Positions 1-55,820 of a stretch of 64,000 nucleotides of DNA are shown here, one piece after another (the first letter of the stretch is position 1; each line of letters opens with the position of its first letter). This stretch comes from Otis tarda (Eukaryota; Chordata; Aves; Otidiformes; Otididae): contig CM048572.1 in the NCBI GenBank assembly GCA_026413225.1, positions 8,370,001 to 8,434,000 of the forward strand. Direction: 5' to 3'. Made by a program: the position numbers and the translations under genes. The notes under the pieces are model-generated. The model saw only the letters and a program-made list of their open reading frames with translations. It did no database searches and was not told where the DNA came from.

Positions 1-432
1 CTCCTTCATGAAATACAAAGCCAAATTGTGGATAGTCAGTTTGGATAGAATATACTGGGAAATTCACAAGCTGTAAGTTTTGCCCCAATCCTAGTTTTCA
101 CAGGATACATGAAGAAGCAGAATGTGGGCAAGGCACTGTCACAATTATGCAATAAAAATGACATATGGATTATTTACGCTCCTAAATAAGAACAGAAGTG
201 GATCTGTCTGCTGCTAGACAGACCACAGACAGAATATACAGCAATGCTTTAATTTTGTAACAGTGCTTCAATTTCTCTGTTATATACTTGAAATAAAATT
301 CAAATGTCAGATTAGAGTTCCTTTCTAAATTCCTGCTCAATCTATTGAAAACTTGTTCCAAAAAATGCATTTCTCTATGCTACCCTATACAATTCACACA
401 TAGGGAAGAAATAGTAAAGTAGGAACTTGCAC

Positions 433-603
433 CTTGACCTTTTTTCTTAATCACAGAGCAGATTACGCATAACAGAAGGGACAGGGCTGCATTATACAAG
501 ATCATGCCAAACAATTTATACTCTGCACTGATATTACAGGCTTGGGAGGAGTTACATCTCAAGACACAATCCTTCTTGGAGCTTCCTTTGGAACAGAGCA
601 CCT
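433..603 (-). CDS. Possible isolated exon encoding a Cys-rich segment and a membrane span (weak)
   Basis: On the minus strand an open frame of 82 codons (380-628) contains a segment bounded by an acceptor-like TTTTTCAG (ending at 604) and a donor-like CAAG|GTGCAAG (exon end 433). That gives 171 nt with phase-1 introns on both sides, the class common in extracellular domain exons. The translation has four cysteines and two N-glycosylation-like NSS/NIS sites, then a hydrophobic stretch (LFGMILYNAALSLLLCVICS), then a basic KKK stop-transfer. I do not recognise the family and found no partner exons nearby. It may simply be a chance frame, since short hydrophobic frames are common in AT-rich DNA. 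Confidence 0.15.
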
Positions 604-3198
604 CTGAAAAATGGTAGTGATTGGTCACTGAACACCAAGTTATTTCAAGAGCATTAGTCCTTGTAGCTTTTATAAGTCATTACAGTCAATAAATAAAATG
701 TTAATAGACGACAAGATAATTTTACAGATTAAATTATATCATTTCCATTTAAATACAGGGTTAAGTTAGCTTGATGGTTGGGCTGAGATTCAGGTGGGCA
801 GGATGAAGGCACAGTGGATAACTAATCCCTCAATCATCAGACAGATCTGGGTGAAAGCAACATCAAGGTACCTCTTCTCAGATGGCAAGACAGGGACAAG
901 TTCACAAAATGTTTCTGAAATACTAAGGATTCTGTTGTGTCTGGAGCAGCATAACAGTGCACACTGTGAGGGTTCACAGGATTTCAGGCACTTTGGAGTA
1001 CTGCACAGTCAGCAAAGCTTTTTTTTTTTTTTTTAATACTTTAAAATATTAACAAAGACCTAAAAATTCAGTTTCTGTTGTATACATTTCAGAAGGCATT
1101 TTTTCAGGCTTTGCAGAATCAGAAAACTAGCATACAGTAATGTCAAAGCTGTTCTCTAATTTATACTAACTATTGTTTCACCTACCTGCTGAGGTCTGAT
1201 GGAATACTGGGCCCTGGATATAGGCCAGCAGCTTTCCACCGCCACAATTATGTATTGTGCAATTTCATTGTCATTTGAGAAAACAGTGTATACTTCCAAG
1301 AGGATTTCAGAAGAGTCAATGTAGGTTAAAACATTCCCTCCCCAATCCCACCACCCTGTCCATTCTCCACCCCAACAACTCCTCCTGCACACGCACAACT
1401 TCTCCCTTCTGTTTATTTTTGGTTTTAAACACTCTAAACAAAAATTGACTTTGGCTGCTCTTCCTGAACTCTGAAGTGTTTGAGTAGATAAGATTCAGAT
1501 AATACGTTAGAAGAAAGTTTCATAGGTCCCTTTTCTCCTGGCAGATAGTCACCAAGGCCAACCATGCACTGAGGTTTCTTTCCACTGCACCAGGATTTTT
1601 CTGGCTTGTCTGCTTATCAAACTAGGCCAGATTTGAAATTTTTACTACATCTGACTTGGAAAAAATATTTCAGCTGAAAGATATTTGTTTATATACAGTG
1701 TTGGGGAAATGCAATGTGTAAATCTACTGTCATCCCAAATGTGGTGTTAGTTTCTCAAGCATTTTTATTGAACCCTTCTTGGACTAAGCAAAAAGGAGAT
1801 GATTTGAGCTTCTCTTCCTTTATGGAAAATAAATTAAGAGTGATAAAACTTATACACTACAAAAGAAATAAGATATGCCTCCAGAAATAACTGGTCTTTA
1901 GAAGACAATATGAAAATAGTCACTTGTTTCAATGAAATACTAGTTAAAATGAACGTACTTTTATTTTCCTGTCACTATTTTTTTACACTTAGAGGCTTAT
2001 CTGAAACTAGAAGGCTCTCATTCTACTTCTAGGTAAAAAGAATTTCATAGCACTCTTTCCCCATAAGGCATTTTTTGCCACTACAGTGATCTTACTTATG
2101 AGGGTTTTTTTTTGTCATAAATAATAAGTTCAACATTGAGCTGTGCTTAGAACTCTATCTGTGCTTGTCAGGGCCCATACTAAGTCTATGTGCCACCAGA
2201 AGATGGCATATGGAAGTAGCTCCAAACAGAATCATTTAAAATATGACCTTATCTTAATTTAAAATACAGTTTACTATGAATCACTGAAATCGTAGATTTA
2301 GTTGTGGTGTCTCAAGATGAAGTCTTTAGTGGCAATACTGGCTCATGGCATTGATATTTGTCTTCTGTAATCCTCCTGCCCCAGCACCAATGTATTCTGT
2401 TGTTCTAGAAAAATTGTTTGTGTAGCCATGTGGTTCACTATACTGGAGACCTGATCTTGCTTAAAACTAACTCAGAAGAAAACCTAGGTTTTGTTTTTTT
2501 TTTTTTAAGTAGATAAGTTCCCAGCTTAATTTCCAAGTGCAGCTGCATAAATAGTTAGGCTGGCACAATTGAAGGGGTGGCATACCACAGAAACCAGCAG
2601 CAGGTGGCAAAAGGAGGTGAGACTAGGTCAATATTGCTGCCAAACACCTTGCCTTTGGATACATAGCCTCAAGTCTAGTCAGCAGTTTATGTATACAATT
2701 CACTTAGCTCCAAACTAAGTGTAAAGGCAGCAAGGAACTCAGAATAGACTGCAAAACCCTATAGCAAACTCAGGTAAATTTGCAACTGGCTTGCTTGCAC
2801 TGTACGCCCTGCTGTGGTCATAGGGAAACCAATGACATAACTGTCTCAATATTAAACAGGTATCAATAACTCAAATTTAAGCTAATCCTTCCTTGAATAT
2901 GTAAAACCAACCACAACTTTGAAAGAAATGCAGACACTCCCTTGGACACTTGTGTCTTCAACATGAGGTGAAAAATATCTATGCTTGCAAGACTACAGGT
3001 CTGCAGGCTTAAACACTCACCCATTCTGCAGCCCTAGGATACACAGGTGAAGATCATTCCAAACTCAGACATGCCATATCTGCTGTAAGGAAAAATAATT
3101 ATTTAAAGAAAGAGTTCCTAAAAACATTCTTTCATTAATATAAAACTTTGCATAATGTATAAAACTGATTGAAAGCCTTGGGGTAAAATACCCTAGAC

Positions 3199-3618
3199 TC
3201 ATAGAATTATACAATCAAAGAATGGTTTGGGTTGGAAGTGACCTTAAAGATCATCCAGTTCCAACCCCCCTGCCATGGCCACCTTCCACTAGGCCAAAGC
3301 CCCGTCCAACACTTGAACACTTCCAGGGATGGGGCATCCACAACTTCTCTGGGCAACCTGTCCCAGTGCCTCACCACCCTCACAGTAAAGAATTTCTCCC
3401 TTACATCTCATCTAAATCTGCCCTCTTTCCGTTTAAAGCCATTACCCTTGTTCTGTTGCTACAAGTCCTTGTCAAAAGTCCCTCTCTGGCTTTCTTGTAG
3501 GCTCCCTTTGGGTACTGGAAGGCCGCTATATGGTCTCCCTCCATGGAGCCTTCTCTTTTCTGGGCTGAACAATCCCAACTGTATCTGCCTGTCCTCATAG
3601 GAGAGGTGCTCCAAATCA
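3199..3618 (-). mobile_element. CR1 LINE fragment, 5'-truncated
   Basis: The plus strand starts with the reverse complement of the CR1 3' terminal repeat (TCATAGAATTATA...AAAGAATGG). It continues through the typical avian CR1 3' sequence: GGTTTGGGTTGGAAGTGACC, the 'gatcatccagttccaaccccc' block, 'acacttccagggatggggca', 'ctgtcccagtgcctcaccac' and 'aggagaggtgctcca'. The element therefore lies in minus orientation with its 3' end at about 3,199 and is truncated at about 3,618. Small internal deletions are visible near 3,275-3,320 relative to the usual sequence. Any open frame inside it is an accident of the retroposon. Confidence 0.93.
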
Positions 3619-3644
3619 CAAAAATACACCCATAACATCTTTTA

Positions 3645-3663
3645 TGACACTAGAGAGCGCACA
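3645..3663 (+). promoter_or_regulatory. CTCF site: Weak CTCF-like motif next to the CR1 fragment
   Basis: ATGACACTAGAGAGCGCAC matches about 15 of 19 positions of the CTCF core consensus (YDRCCASYAGRKGGCRSYV as I remember it). One of the two central G positions is wrong and the first C of the CCA is missing. This is sequence similarity only. Confidence 0.2.
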
Positions 3664-6600
3664 GTACCTGAGTCCCATATGACAGAACCAACTGCATTTT
3701 GAAATCTTTATTTAGAAAATTAAGCAACCTGGCAAGATTTCAACACAGACTTCCTAAAATCTAATGCTATGAAATTAAAGCCAGCTCTGCAAGTGTAATT
3801 TTATTTTATTAACATTAGCCATTAAAAAGTCTTTCCAGTAACTAATTCCCTATGAGTTGCTGCTTGACCTAAAATTCTTACAAGGAGTAAAATTATTCAG
3901 GGCTGTCACTACTATGAGCAGTAAGGACTACAGTGCCATCCAATGGTAAGATGGTCTTTAGCAGCTATGACTTAAATTTCTACTTCTAGCTGCTTCTGTC
4001 ACAGCATGACATTAACCTTAAACATATTCTGCAAAACCCATGAAGGCTGAAAAATATCAGAAGCAGCAAAAGGCACACATGCACCCACATACGTTGCACA
4101 CTTCCCCCACAGGCACGTTTTGTTACACCATCACTGATGGCTGAAACTTCAATGTACAGGCAGATATTCCTTCTTTTTTTTTCACACAGAATTACAACAT
4201 ATTGTTTCTTAAGGCCAGCTTAGTGCAAATTGATGTACTTTAAAAAAAAAAAAAGTTATTGTTACTGTCTTTTAACAGAGGCAGTAAGCAGAGTTTTTGG
4301 TATCGCAGTCCTGCTAACAGCACTCTGGTTATCCAGTCCCAGAGGAAGACTTCTGTTTCCTAACAGCTAAAGAATAAGCCTGACACCTGACGTAGCAGCT
4401 ATGCCATGAAGAGTCACATATCTTGCCACTCCTTATAAAAGATTTTGCATATTTGCAACTTTCTTCAAGTTGCTTCAAAATATAGAGAATGAAGAGAGGA
4501 TATGAAATGTATGTTTGAGATTGGACAAGCACCTCCCTTTTTATTAAGTGGAATAAGCAACAAGATAAAACCCTTTCTTTTGGATTCTCATTTTCTTTTC
4601 AAGTGCCAGGTTCTAATGCACAATTTACCAACTGAAAACTCTGAATGAGAGTATATTGGGATGAAAAAGCAATGTGCCTCATGTTAGACAGTTTGGAATT
4701 CTTTAGGGGAGGGACTGCCTTCCACTCTAACATGCAAGGAGGGTTGTGTCCTGAGATCACAGAACATTTTCAGTTACCTAACCCTCCATTATTGTAAGGA
4801 TCTAAGTCACTAGTAATGCTTTTAATCTCTTCTGGTTTTTGGTTTTTTTTTTTCTGTAACACTTTGCAGATTTTGCAACTTTTAGTATTTTGTAAGGTAA
4901 ATCGTAAATTTCATATAGGCTGTTAGGAAATGTTTTGCTGCTCTGGATCTGTATGAAGAGTGCAATTTGAGAACTAAATATCTATTAAATGGTTGCACAC
5001 ATTTGTAGAGCATATGTGTCTCTGATCCAAGTGGCCCTTTTCAGCCTATATTCTTGACTGGAACATATTCAAGACCTTTGATTCTACTGGGACAGCCATC
5101 CAAAAGCATGGAGCCTGTCAAGTCCAATTCATCATGAGAGCTAACAGGTATTGTCTCCTTTGGCTTCAACTGAAATTATAAATCCGGAGATTAATTTACT
5201 CTCTTTATGCTGCAAGCCAGGACTGGAAATGTCATGAAAACAGACCTTCTCATAAAAATTCCAATCCAGTCATTCCTATTACCTATCCTATTCTATCTCA
5301 GTCATCACCAGATTGTGTTACAAGGTTTGTTGTTTTTTTTTTTTTTAATTTGTACTGCTTCCTATCAAGAAGGAAATAGTTCAGAAGCCACTGAAAAATA
5401 GTCTCTCAAAACACCAGTTTTCCCTGCAGAAGCATTTTAGACTAAAATATTTTGCCAGTGGAAAAGTGCATCTTCACAACGAGGAATAAAGCAGTGTAAA
5501 AAGTTAAATGACTCAACTCTTAATAACCTGCCATTGACATTTATAGCAAAGTTTTCAAAAACACCCTAACAGTTTTAAGACACTATACTGAAAGGAAAGT
5601 AAAATAGAACTTTAATTATTACTTGATTAAATGGATCAAGGACAGCCTTTTCATCCAGCTTCCATGCAGAGCCTAATTTAGAAAGGGACAGTCTATGCAT
5701 GAGACCATCTCTGCATGAGACCTTATAGCATTGCTGCAACCATAATTCTGTGCTGAATGTTGTACTTTTCATAAAATGAAAAATGATGGTCATAGTTTCC
5801 ATACAGAAGACAGCAATTGCTCTAGTACTTCTTTTGGAGCTGAGAAATGAGTAGTTACGAGACACAGCAGTGCTGTAACTTTCCACAAGTACATCTGCCC
5901 ACAGTTTAGATGCCACATCTACTCAGATTCTAAATTTCTGCCTCGTCCTTGGAGAATCAGAGGCACTGCAATCAGTAATACAAGATATTGATAGAATTAC
6001 AATTACAGAAAACAGTTCATTTCAAAGAGGAAGACATTCATTTCATCACATGAGCAGCTCTGCTCCTACTCAATTGTCTACAGTAATGCTTCCAAAAGGA
6101 GACACGGACTGCATGAACAATTCAAATATTTCCTGAACTTCATACAGTATTAGCTACGGAAAAGAGTGACACCAAGCGGTTACTTTTAATGATGCATAAA
6201 TTTATTGTTGCTACAGGTAACTATCTCTCAACAGCCTCTTTCTCAGAGACTATTTTGGGGCCCAGTTAAATTACTAAGGTTTGAGAAGAGGTCAGAGTCA
6301 TGCAGTGAGTTAGGTTGAGGTAAGTGGCTACTGAGCTCCATGTCAACATGAGAATCATGTTATGACATGTTGCAGTTAATCCTCTGAAACTCAAGATGAC
6401 ACTGACCCATGGTTACAATGCACAAACACTCTGATGACAAATTTTGCACAAATATGTGGCATACGAGGTACAAACACAGTGACCAAACACGGAGGTTTGA
6501 CAGGTCGCAGATAAAGCTCTCCAGCCGGAAGACAGCGCCATCCAAAAAGTTAACACAAGCGTGACATTACTTCCCTGATCCGCACTATGAGGATGGGACT

Positions 6601-8649
6601 CTTGTTCCTCAGAAAATTAACACTGCCAATCAAAAATCCAGGTTTGATCTTCAATGTTCTGTCAGAAAGGTATTTTTTCTATTTGAGTCTCCTTTTCATC
6701 ACTATTATCTGTCTTCATTTTCCACTCTGCTGCTTCTTTTATTCCTGATCCAGCTGAATTCCTACGTCAGGTTGGTCCTGACCATTGTGTAAAACTGTCC
6801 GGTTCTGATCAGGCTCCTCATGAGGCCATGTCTTCGCACCAGCTAAAGTGAAACCAACCCCTGATGGCTGCTACTGCTCTCTAGCCAATTAGGCCTAGAA
6901 GGGTCTAGCAAACCAGGCCGCTTCCATGTTGGCCCCCTGTCCCAGCCATCCATGAAGATGTTGATTCTCTCTGTAGGACTGGGTCTCTGAAGCATGTGCC
7001 ATTCTCCTCCATAGCTGCGCTCTCCTTCCATCAAAAACTTTGTTTTGCATTGTGCTGCATCCATTCCTAAGATGCTTCATTGCAGTGGAACTTCAGTGAT
7101 TCTGTAGGATTTAGGGTTTAAGGCCATCTCTCATAATCTTAGTTCTGAAGTGCTTTGGAGCAATTATTTTTTATATCTGTATCGCAGATGAAATTTTCTG
7201 TTGCACACTTATAAACTGCAATTTGGTTTCTCACACTCGTGTACTCCCACTGTTCTCAATTTTACCTCCTCTTCAGCACAAAGTCCAGCCTCTAGAGTAT
7301 CATCTGTTCACATTAGGACTCAGGGTCAGGCAGACCACTTACTTCACATAGATTAGAACTCACAGGGGGGATTACTTTGCAGTGAAGTGACGCCACCTCT
7401 TCTAACATGTTTCAGAAATAAGCTGTCCTTGTTAAAAAGATGTCAAGCATTCTCCTCAACAGATTCAATATTAAGCTGTAATAAAGAAGTCTTTCTTCCC
7501 TATAGTTTAACACACTTGAGTGTGAATATTTTAGTGTCAAGATCAGGAATCATTTTTCTGGAGCACTGCAGATCCAAGGTGGCTACATACAACTAGGTCT
7601 CTTGGTAGACATACAGACATATATTCATTAAAACCTTTTGTACTCACATTCTCATCTCTTGATCTGAAGGAGCTGTTAGGAAATAACTTGAAGCATTTTT
7701 GCTTCTAAATGCAAAAGGTATTAGTCGCTGTAGAAACAGATACTCGTCTGCTTCCTGGTCTTTCAGAAAGACCAAAATTCTAATTAATTTCCATATGACT
7801 TCCACATCACAAGGAGCATCACTGTCCATTGAGTCAAGTAATTTTAGACTCCTCCATCCTTTTCTTGTTGGGGACTTATTTAGTACTGCATGATAAGGAC
7901 ACCAGCAGGAATTCGAATTCCATAAGAAATACTAGTCCTCTCCCCACCACCCTACCCTGTATGGTTTTCTAAGAATTTAGCACCTATCAACTATGCAAAC
8001 ACTTTTGATCTCTTTTTTTTTTTTTTAACTGAGATTCATTGATTAATTCAATTTTTCTATTGGCCCTCTCTGTGGTGAGATTTTTTGGAAGATTTTATTT
8101 CAGTATCCTCTTCCCAGCAAATGCTTGTTCTTTTACCTTGGCATAAAGAGACAGGCATCAGGAAAGCCAGATACAAGAAAAGGATTCCTTTGATTTGAGA
8201 AGTATAGAGAGGATACAGGGTTACAAGCCAGACTGAAGCTCACAACTCTGATTCTACCGCTGTCCGAGTCACAATAGCCAAGCCATTTCATTGCACCTTC
8301 TCTGATAAATTGTGAATGGTTTCCGACACCAGCATCCTATTACAGTGTCCCAGTGCTTAATTCAATATGAATCCTTTGCTAGATTACAGGTTTCTTAGGT
8401 CACTAGCCTAAAACTTTGAGTCCAAAATTCTCTACCTGAACTCTTAGCATGCACAAAATCCCCTACGTTTTGACACAACTGCATAAATCAGTATTTCACT
8501 TTAGTCTAAGCTCCTGGCTCAGAAATATGTTCTCCATACTCACAACGCTTGAGAAATATGGTCCTGAAGACATGCTCAAAGCACCAGCAGACCATAGTCT
8601 GAAAACAAAGAAAGGAGCTGTGGATGGAACAGCCTTCCAACTAATACCT

Positions 8650-8885
8650 CAGTGGTTAGATTTCTTACTACACTGGGATGTCTCAGACTTGCATTCAACT
8701 CTTGCCTTTGCCTGAAGGAAACACATCTTTCACATCTCAGCAGTGCCCTAACCATCAGGTCATGGAGTCTGGTGTCATCCTTCAGCTTCCCTTACATATG
8801 TGAAACTGTTTTGCACAGACATTTACTAACAGCAGGACTAGAATCTGACTGTCCTTTCTGACGAGTTACCTAACACTTGGGCTGT
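8650..8885 (+). repeat. Ancient decayed palindromic interspersed repeat
   Basis: CAGTGGTTAG (8,650-8,659) is followed by 'actgggatgtctcagacttgcattcaa' and then by 'gtgccctaaccatcaggtcatgga' (about 8,743-8,766), whose CTAACCA mirrors the first arm. A second related half follows ('caggactagaatctgactgtcctttctga' ... 'cctaacacttgggctg', about 8,832-8,885). The order 'cagtggttag / gggatgt / ccctaaccactgggcta' is that of an old family of tRNA-like palindromic repeats seen often in turtle and crocodilian DNA, which I recognise only by pattern. Many substitutions imply great age. The family name is not certain. Confidence 0.4.
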
Positions 8886-11800
8886 AATAATGTCCTTAGC
8901 CCATGTTCATTACAACATTTTCTCTCTTTCTTCAAAACAAAGCAATCTGGCTTATGCATCTCACTTCTGAAGGTGGCTCAGATCTGTGAATTCAAGGATA
9001 CACACTTTCCTGAACCCTTGACTTAGATGCCTAAGCCTCTCAGAAATACATGAACTAAAATATTGGATAGTTTCCTATTTCTGCTACTTCCTGTTGTAGT
9101 CTCTCATCTTGTGTATCCACTAAGTATGCTATTTTTTCTAAGTTCCATTCTCATATGCTTACCTCTTCAGGGAGCTTTAAAGTTAGGTGAGCCTGAATAT
9201 TAATTTATGTACATAACCTTAGTATTAAAAAATTGCAAGCTGATGTACATTTTTACCACAGAAATCATACCAAGTTAGAATATACCAAACTCGATCCTGA
9301 TCTTGCATGCAGTAATACAAATAAAGAATTATTTTATCACATTAAAACTGATTATAACATCAGAACAAAATCAGAAGCAAACCAGTCTGTTTATACTATA
9401 TGACAATGGCCGATTGCACTGGATTTTGCTCATGAACTTACAGGTACTTCAAAGTAACCAAGGTACAACATGTGAATCACTGGAGCCTTGTGTGATGTTG
9501 TAGTACTAGTGAGAAGAAAATCAAGACAGAACTGAGCTTTTCACAGTAACAATCTTGAATGCTTATCTACAACAAAAGAGAAATTCAGAAAAGGCTAAGA
9601 TGTAACACCAAAAGGACATTCTAGAGGATCCAAGTCTGAGCTCTGTTTCACACGAGATTGTATTTCTACTAAACAGAGATATAAATATGTACAGTGCAAC
9701 AGCATTAAGTGTGTTGAGTGTGAATGACAAGCTTCCCGGTTGTACACTGGAGATGCAGCCTGCTAGAACTGGCTTCATGTAACTATAAAGTTGCATTAAA
9801 AAAATCAAAGAGTGAAGGAACAAAATGTATCATATTTGTGGACACTTTAATGGAGATTTATTACAGTGGCTGTTTTAAATTAGGTCATCTCAAAATGCTG
9901 AATATTGTTAGCAGAAAGGCAAATTAAATATTTTAACATTATTAGATTGAATAAGTCATTTCATGGGTTTCAAATGAATTAAAAATAATACAGTTAGTTT
10001 CATTGTTCTGCTAATGTTCATTTTTAAACTCAAGGCCAGGCTGTTTCACATTGTTTTGTGGGTAGCTAGAGCCTAGTGTATATTAGAGAAGAAATAAAAA
10101 TTACTACAAACCCCTACAACTGTTCCAAAGAAAAAGGTGGGCGCTCTCCCCTACTCAGCAGAAGGGATTCCAGAATTCTCACCCTCAGAATGCACTTGGT
10201 GGTTCCATAAAATGGCCTATGTGTCCTTTCCATTGCTTTAGCACCACAAGGTGCCAAAGAGATGACACTTATTATTTAACATGAACTAGTATCTAACTGC
10301 ATATTGTGAGGGTCTCAGTTTTTTAGCTACGGATGTAATTGCACATGCTATTGCTGAAACTATATGTAAAAACAAAGTCAAAATAATTCAATACCATATG
10401 TGCCAGTTAGCAGTGCTTTTCTGAAACACGAGACACAATGTAACCCTGCTGCAAATTGTTTCTCCTTTATGTAGGCATATATAGGTAAAAGGAAATATTT
10501 GTAATGTAGTCTACCCTATCCAAAATTTCCAGTTATTTAATAAAATCCTTCATTGACCCACACCGACACATTTTGAAATGTTACTGGCCACACACATTGC
10601 AACTGTGATAGACGAAGATATATGAGGGAAGGTAAGATACACTGGCAATTTTTCTATCTTCTTTTCTGGGTTACTCTGTGAAATCTTCAGCTGAATATCA
10701 ATTTGTTCAGGACAATATATGAGTTTTTGTCATTCAAGACAATTATTTCTGTGACAGTAGTACACACTTAGCAGAATATATTGCTGATGAATCATTGACT
10801 GAAGAACTTGTACTGATTTTATTTATTATGCCCATTCAGGTGACATAAGCATAAAAGAGTGTATGCTATCTTCCTTTATAAAATGGTTATGCACTGTAGT
10901 AATTCAGTTGCATTTAGCTGTAGCATCACATGCTTTGACCTCTTCTAGGCAGGACGAGGTTTATGCCTGCATGAAAAATGGCCATCCAGAGAACTGCTCT
11001 TTGGGGACATTATAAAAACTCATCTCTCAGTTTGGAATCACTGAAACACAGCAAGACTTCCCATATACATTCATAACTTGTTACCATGAAATAACAGGGA
11101 AAAGGGAAAGTTGTTAAATTTGTCTTTATGTCCCCAGGTCCAGTAGGTTAAAAATTCACTACATAGACTGAAGAGAAGGATACCAGCTCAGAGCAGGCAG
11201 ATTGGGAGTGAAGATGCAGTCCCCTATCCGTTGCTTTTAGAAATACAGAAGAAGCTTTCAATAGCTGGAAACCCTCTCATTCATAGGACTAATAGCGTGT
11301 CTGCCTAGTTCCAAAAATCAGGTCAAGAGAAAGCCCATGCAGTAAGAAAGGCAAAAATACTTTTTTATACCATCTGCTAATGCCTCTATGCTACATGCAG
11401 CAGCTGACTAGAGAATAATATTTCATTGTTTACCTAGAGTAAGTCGTTTATCCTACTAAGATGCTTTCCACAGCTTGCCTTTACTGTGGGAGTTACTATT
11501 AACTCTCCTGGGTTTTTTCTGGGCCCCTCAGCTCACACCTCTGACTTTTTCTCAGAGAGCACCCATTTGCACGTAAGTAGCTAATAAGCAAGTGTTTAAT
11601 AGGGTGGCATTCTGGGGCTGAACACTGAAATGGAGGCTCTTCTGAAGACCACATAGTAGAATAATTAGGAAAAGCAATGGAAAAGTTTCCTCTAGCAGGA
11701 CCAGCTAAGTGGCGCAAGGGCTGCAGCTAAGCGATGAAATACTTTTGTCTTCATCAACATTGATACATCTTGCCTGTTCAAAACTCTTGCCACTCTTGCT

Positions 11801-13099
11801 GCCTCCAATCCATGCTGTGCTTAGGGTATTTATAATAAAATTAACTCATGAAAAATGTTGATCCTACAAGCTCACTCTCACAACCTTATTTTGGGTCAGT
11901 GTTCATGTTGCAGAGATACCAGGTACGCCAAGCCTGTGCCAGCCCTCAGAAGTGGTAGTGTGCGCCAAAAGCCCGAGAAACAGTAATCTAACAAACAGAA
12001 GCTGGCTGACATGAGGAGTAAAATTCCTCTCTTTGGAAACAAAGTGTGCTCTAGCATTATATACGGGATAACTTATGTCCGTATGTTTGGAATATGTGCT
12101 CTTGAAGCTCAGGAAGAAAGATGTTGGCTCTCTAATATGAGATATGTACGCTAAAAGTTAATTCAGCATTGCTTTATGAGAAGGCTGGGATAGAATGACA
12201 GATGTTTACCTCCTGGGATAGGAATATAGCACCTTGATAGCAATGGCCATTTCAGAGTAGTAATCCAAGAGCTGAGGACAGATGATCAAACTCCATTCAG
12301 AGCTTGTCACACCACACATTCCTCTAAATCAAAGCGTATGAGACAACTGGCAGAAATACATTTAATTCTACAGACTGTGTAATAGTGAAAACAAACTCTC
12401 CATCTTCTGATTACAGAATACAGTTGTGTCTTGCCCACCTCTGAAGTAAGCACACGCACATGCACCCAAGCACCCTGCACTGCCAGATCAGGCACCTGCT
12501 GCCAGACTGCCGTTTTCCTTACAGCCCTTCCTCTGTAGTCAGATGGCCGCACGAGAATTTTAAAAAATTTCTGGCAGTCTTGCCACAGACAAAGAGCTTG
12601 AAAACATGATTCAAGCTCTCCCTTGCGGCTAAGAAACCAGAAAACGCCAGCCTGGGGCCCGAAGAGCTACAACCAAGGGCTCCGTCTGCCGTTTCCCTAG
12701 CCAGATCCCGTTGCCGAGAACAAGCCGGGACTCCCCGCTGCCACCTCCAACCTGCGGCCCGCCAGCCCTGCCGGGGCCGCCCTACCTGTCAGTGCGGCCC
12801 CGGGCGGGACGGCTGGGGTGGCGGAGCGGGTGCTGAGGGGCAGGAGGCCACCGAGCCCGCCCCGTTTGCCGCCGACAGCCGCTCTCTGCCGGACTGTGGC
12901 CTCGGGGGGCCGAAGGGGCGGCAGCACCCCGCGCCCGGCGGGGAGGAAGGCGCTGCCTCCTCTGTCTGATACGGGCGGGCGGCCCCCACAGCCCCGCCAC
13001 AGGGCGCTCGCGCCCGCCGCGACCGTTACAGACCGTTGGCGCCGCGCGCCTCCTGCTCTCCCCTTCGCCCGCCGCCCCGCAGGCCCCCCGCCCGCCCCG

Positions 13100-13136
13100 G
13101 ACGTCGCGTCGCCGGGGCGGGTTGCGTAGTTCCGGC
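13100..13136 (+). promoter_or_regulatory. PTPN1: Probable PTPN1 core promoter / transcription start region
   Basis: A CRE-like GACGTCGC (13,100-13,107) and a GC box (13,114-13,120) lead into TGCGTAGTTCCGG (13,123-13,135), which contains an ETS-type TTCCGG. As I recall the human PTPN1 mRNA 5' end, it begins with almost the same TGCGTAGTTCCGG string, so transcription probably starts within a few bases of 13,120 and the 5' UTR is about 140 nt. The recollection of the human sequence has not been checked. Confidence 0.55.
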
Positions 13137-13156
13137 GGGGAGAAGGGAGGGGTGAC

Positions 13157-13261
13157 ATGCAGAGCAGGCAGCCGCGGCCTCGGGAGCAGCTGGAGCCGGA
13201 GCTGCCGGAGCGGCGAGTGGGAGCGGCGCTGGGGGGCCAGGCCTGGCGCGGCGTCCCCACC
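13157..13261 (+). other. PTPN1: In-frame upstream ATG: possible 35-residue N-terminal extension of PTP1B
   Basis: ATG at 13,157 is in frame with the normal start at 13,262, with no stop between; the nearest in-frame upstream stop is TAG at 13,127. The added 35 residues would be basic and Pro/Arg/Glu-rich, with no recognisable domain. The upstream ATG has a moderate context (G at -3, C at +4), whereas 13,262 has a strong ACCATGG context and matches the start of PTP1B in other vertebrates. The region is therefore called 5' UTR, with the extension as a possible minor product if ribosomes initiate upstream. Confidence 0.5.

Positions 13262-55820
<42,559 letters not shown>

Larger units (their letters stand above)
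1..12640. other. Intergenic DNA upstream of PTPN1, no confident gene
   Basis: This is AT-rich sequence in which all open frames are short (at most 113 codons), and none resembles a known protein or chains into a splice-consistent gene. It contains one CR1 fragment, one ancient decayed repeat and several homopolymer T or A runs (for example near 1,020, 2,493, 4,240 and 8,010), all listed separately or of no further note. In human the DNA upstream of PTPN1 is likewise a non-coding stretch towards CEBPB, so this is probably regulatory and spacer DNA. Distant enhancers cannot be recognised by eye. Confidence 0.75.

Noticed and set aside
3222-3619. Open frames on both strands within 3.2-3.6 kb
   Set aside because: They lie inside the CR1 3' fragment, which is non-coding in this part of the element.
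5575-5916. 113-codon minus-strand frame upstream of PTPN1
   Set aside because: No recognisable domain, no splice context and no family resemblance; the length is within chance for this much sequence.
10238-10262. CACCACAAGGTGCC as a CTCF-like site
   Set aside because: Lacks the AG-G/T-GGC core spacing and fits a short palindrome instead.
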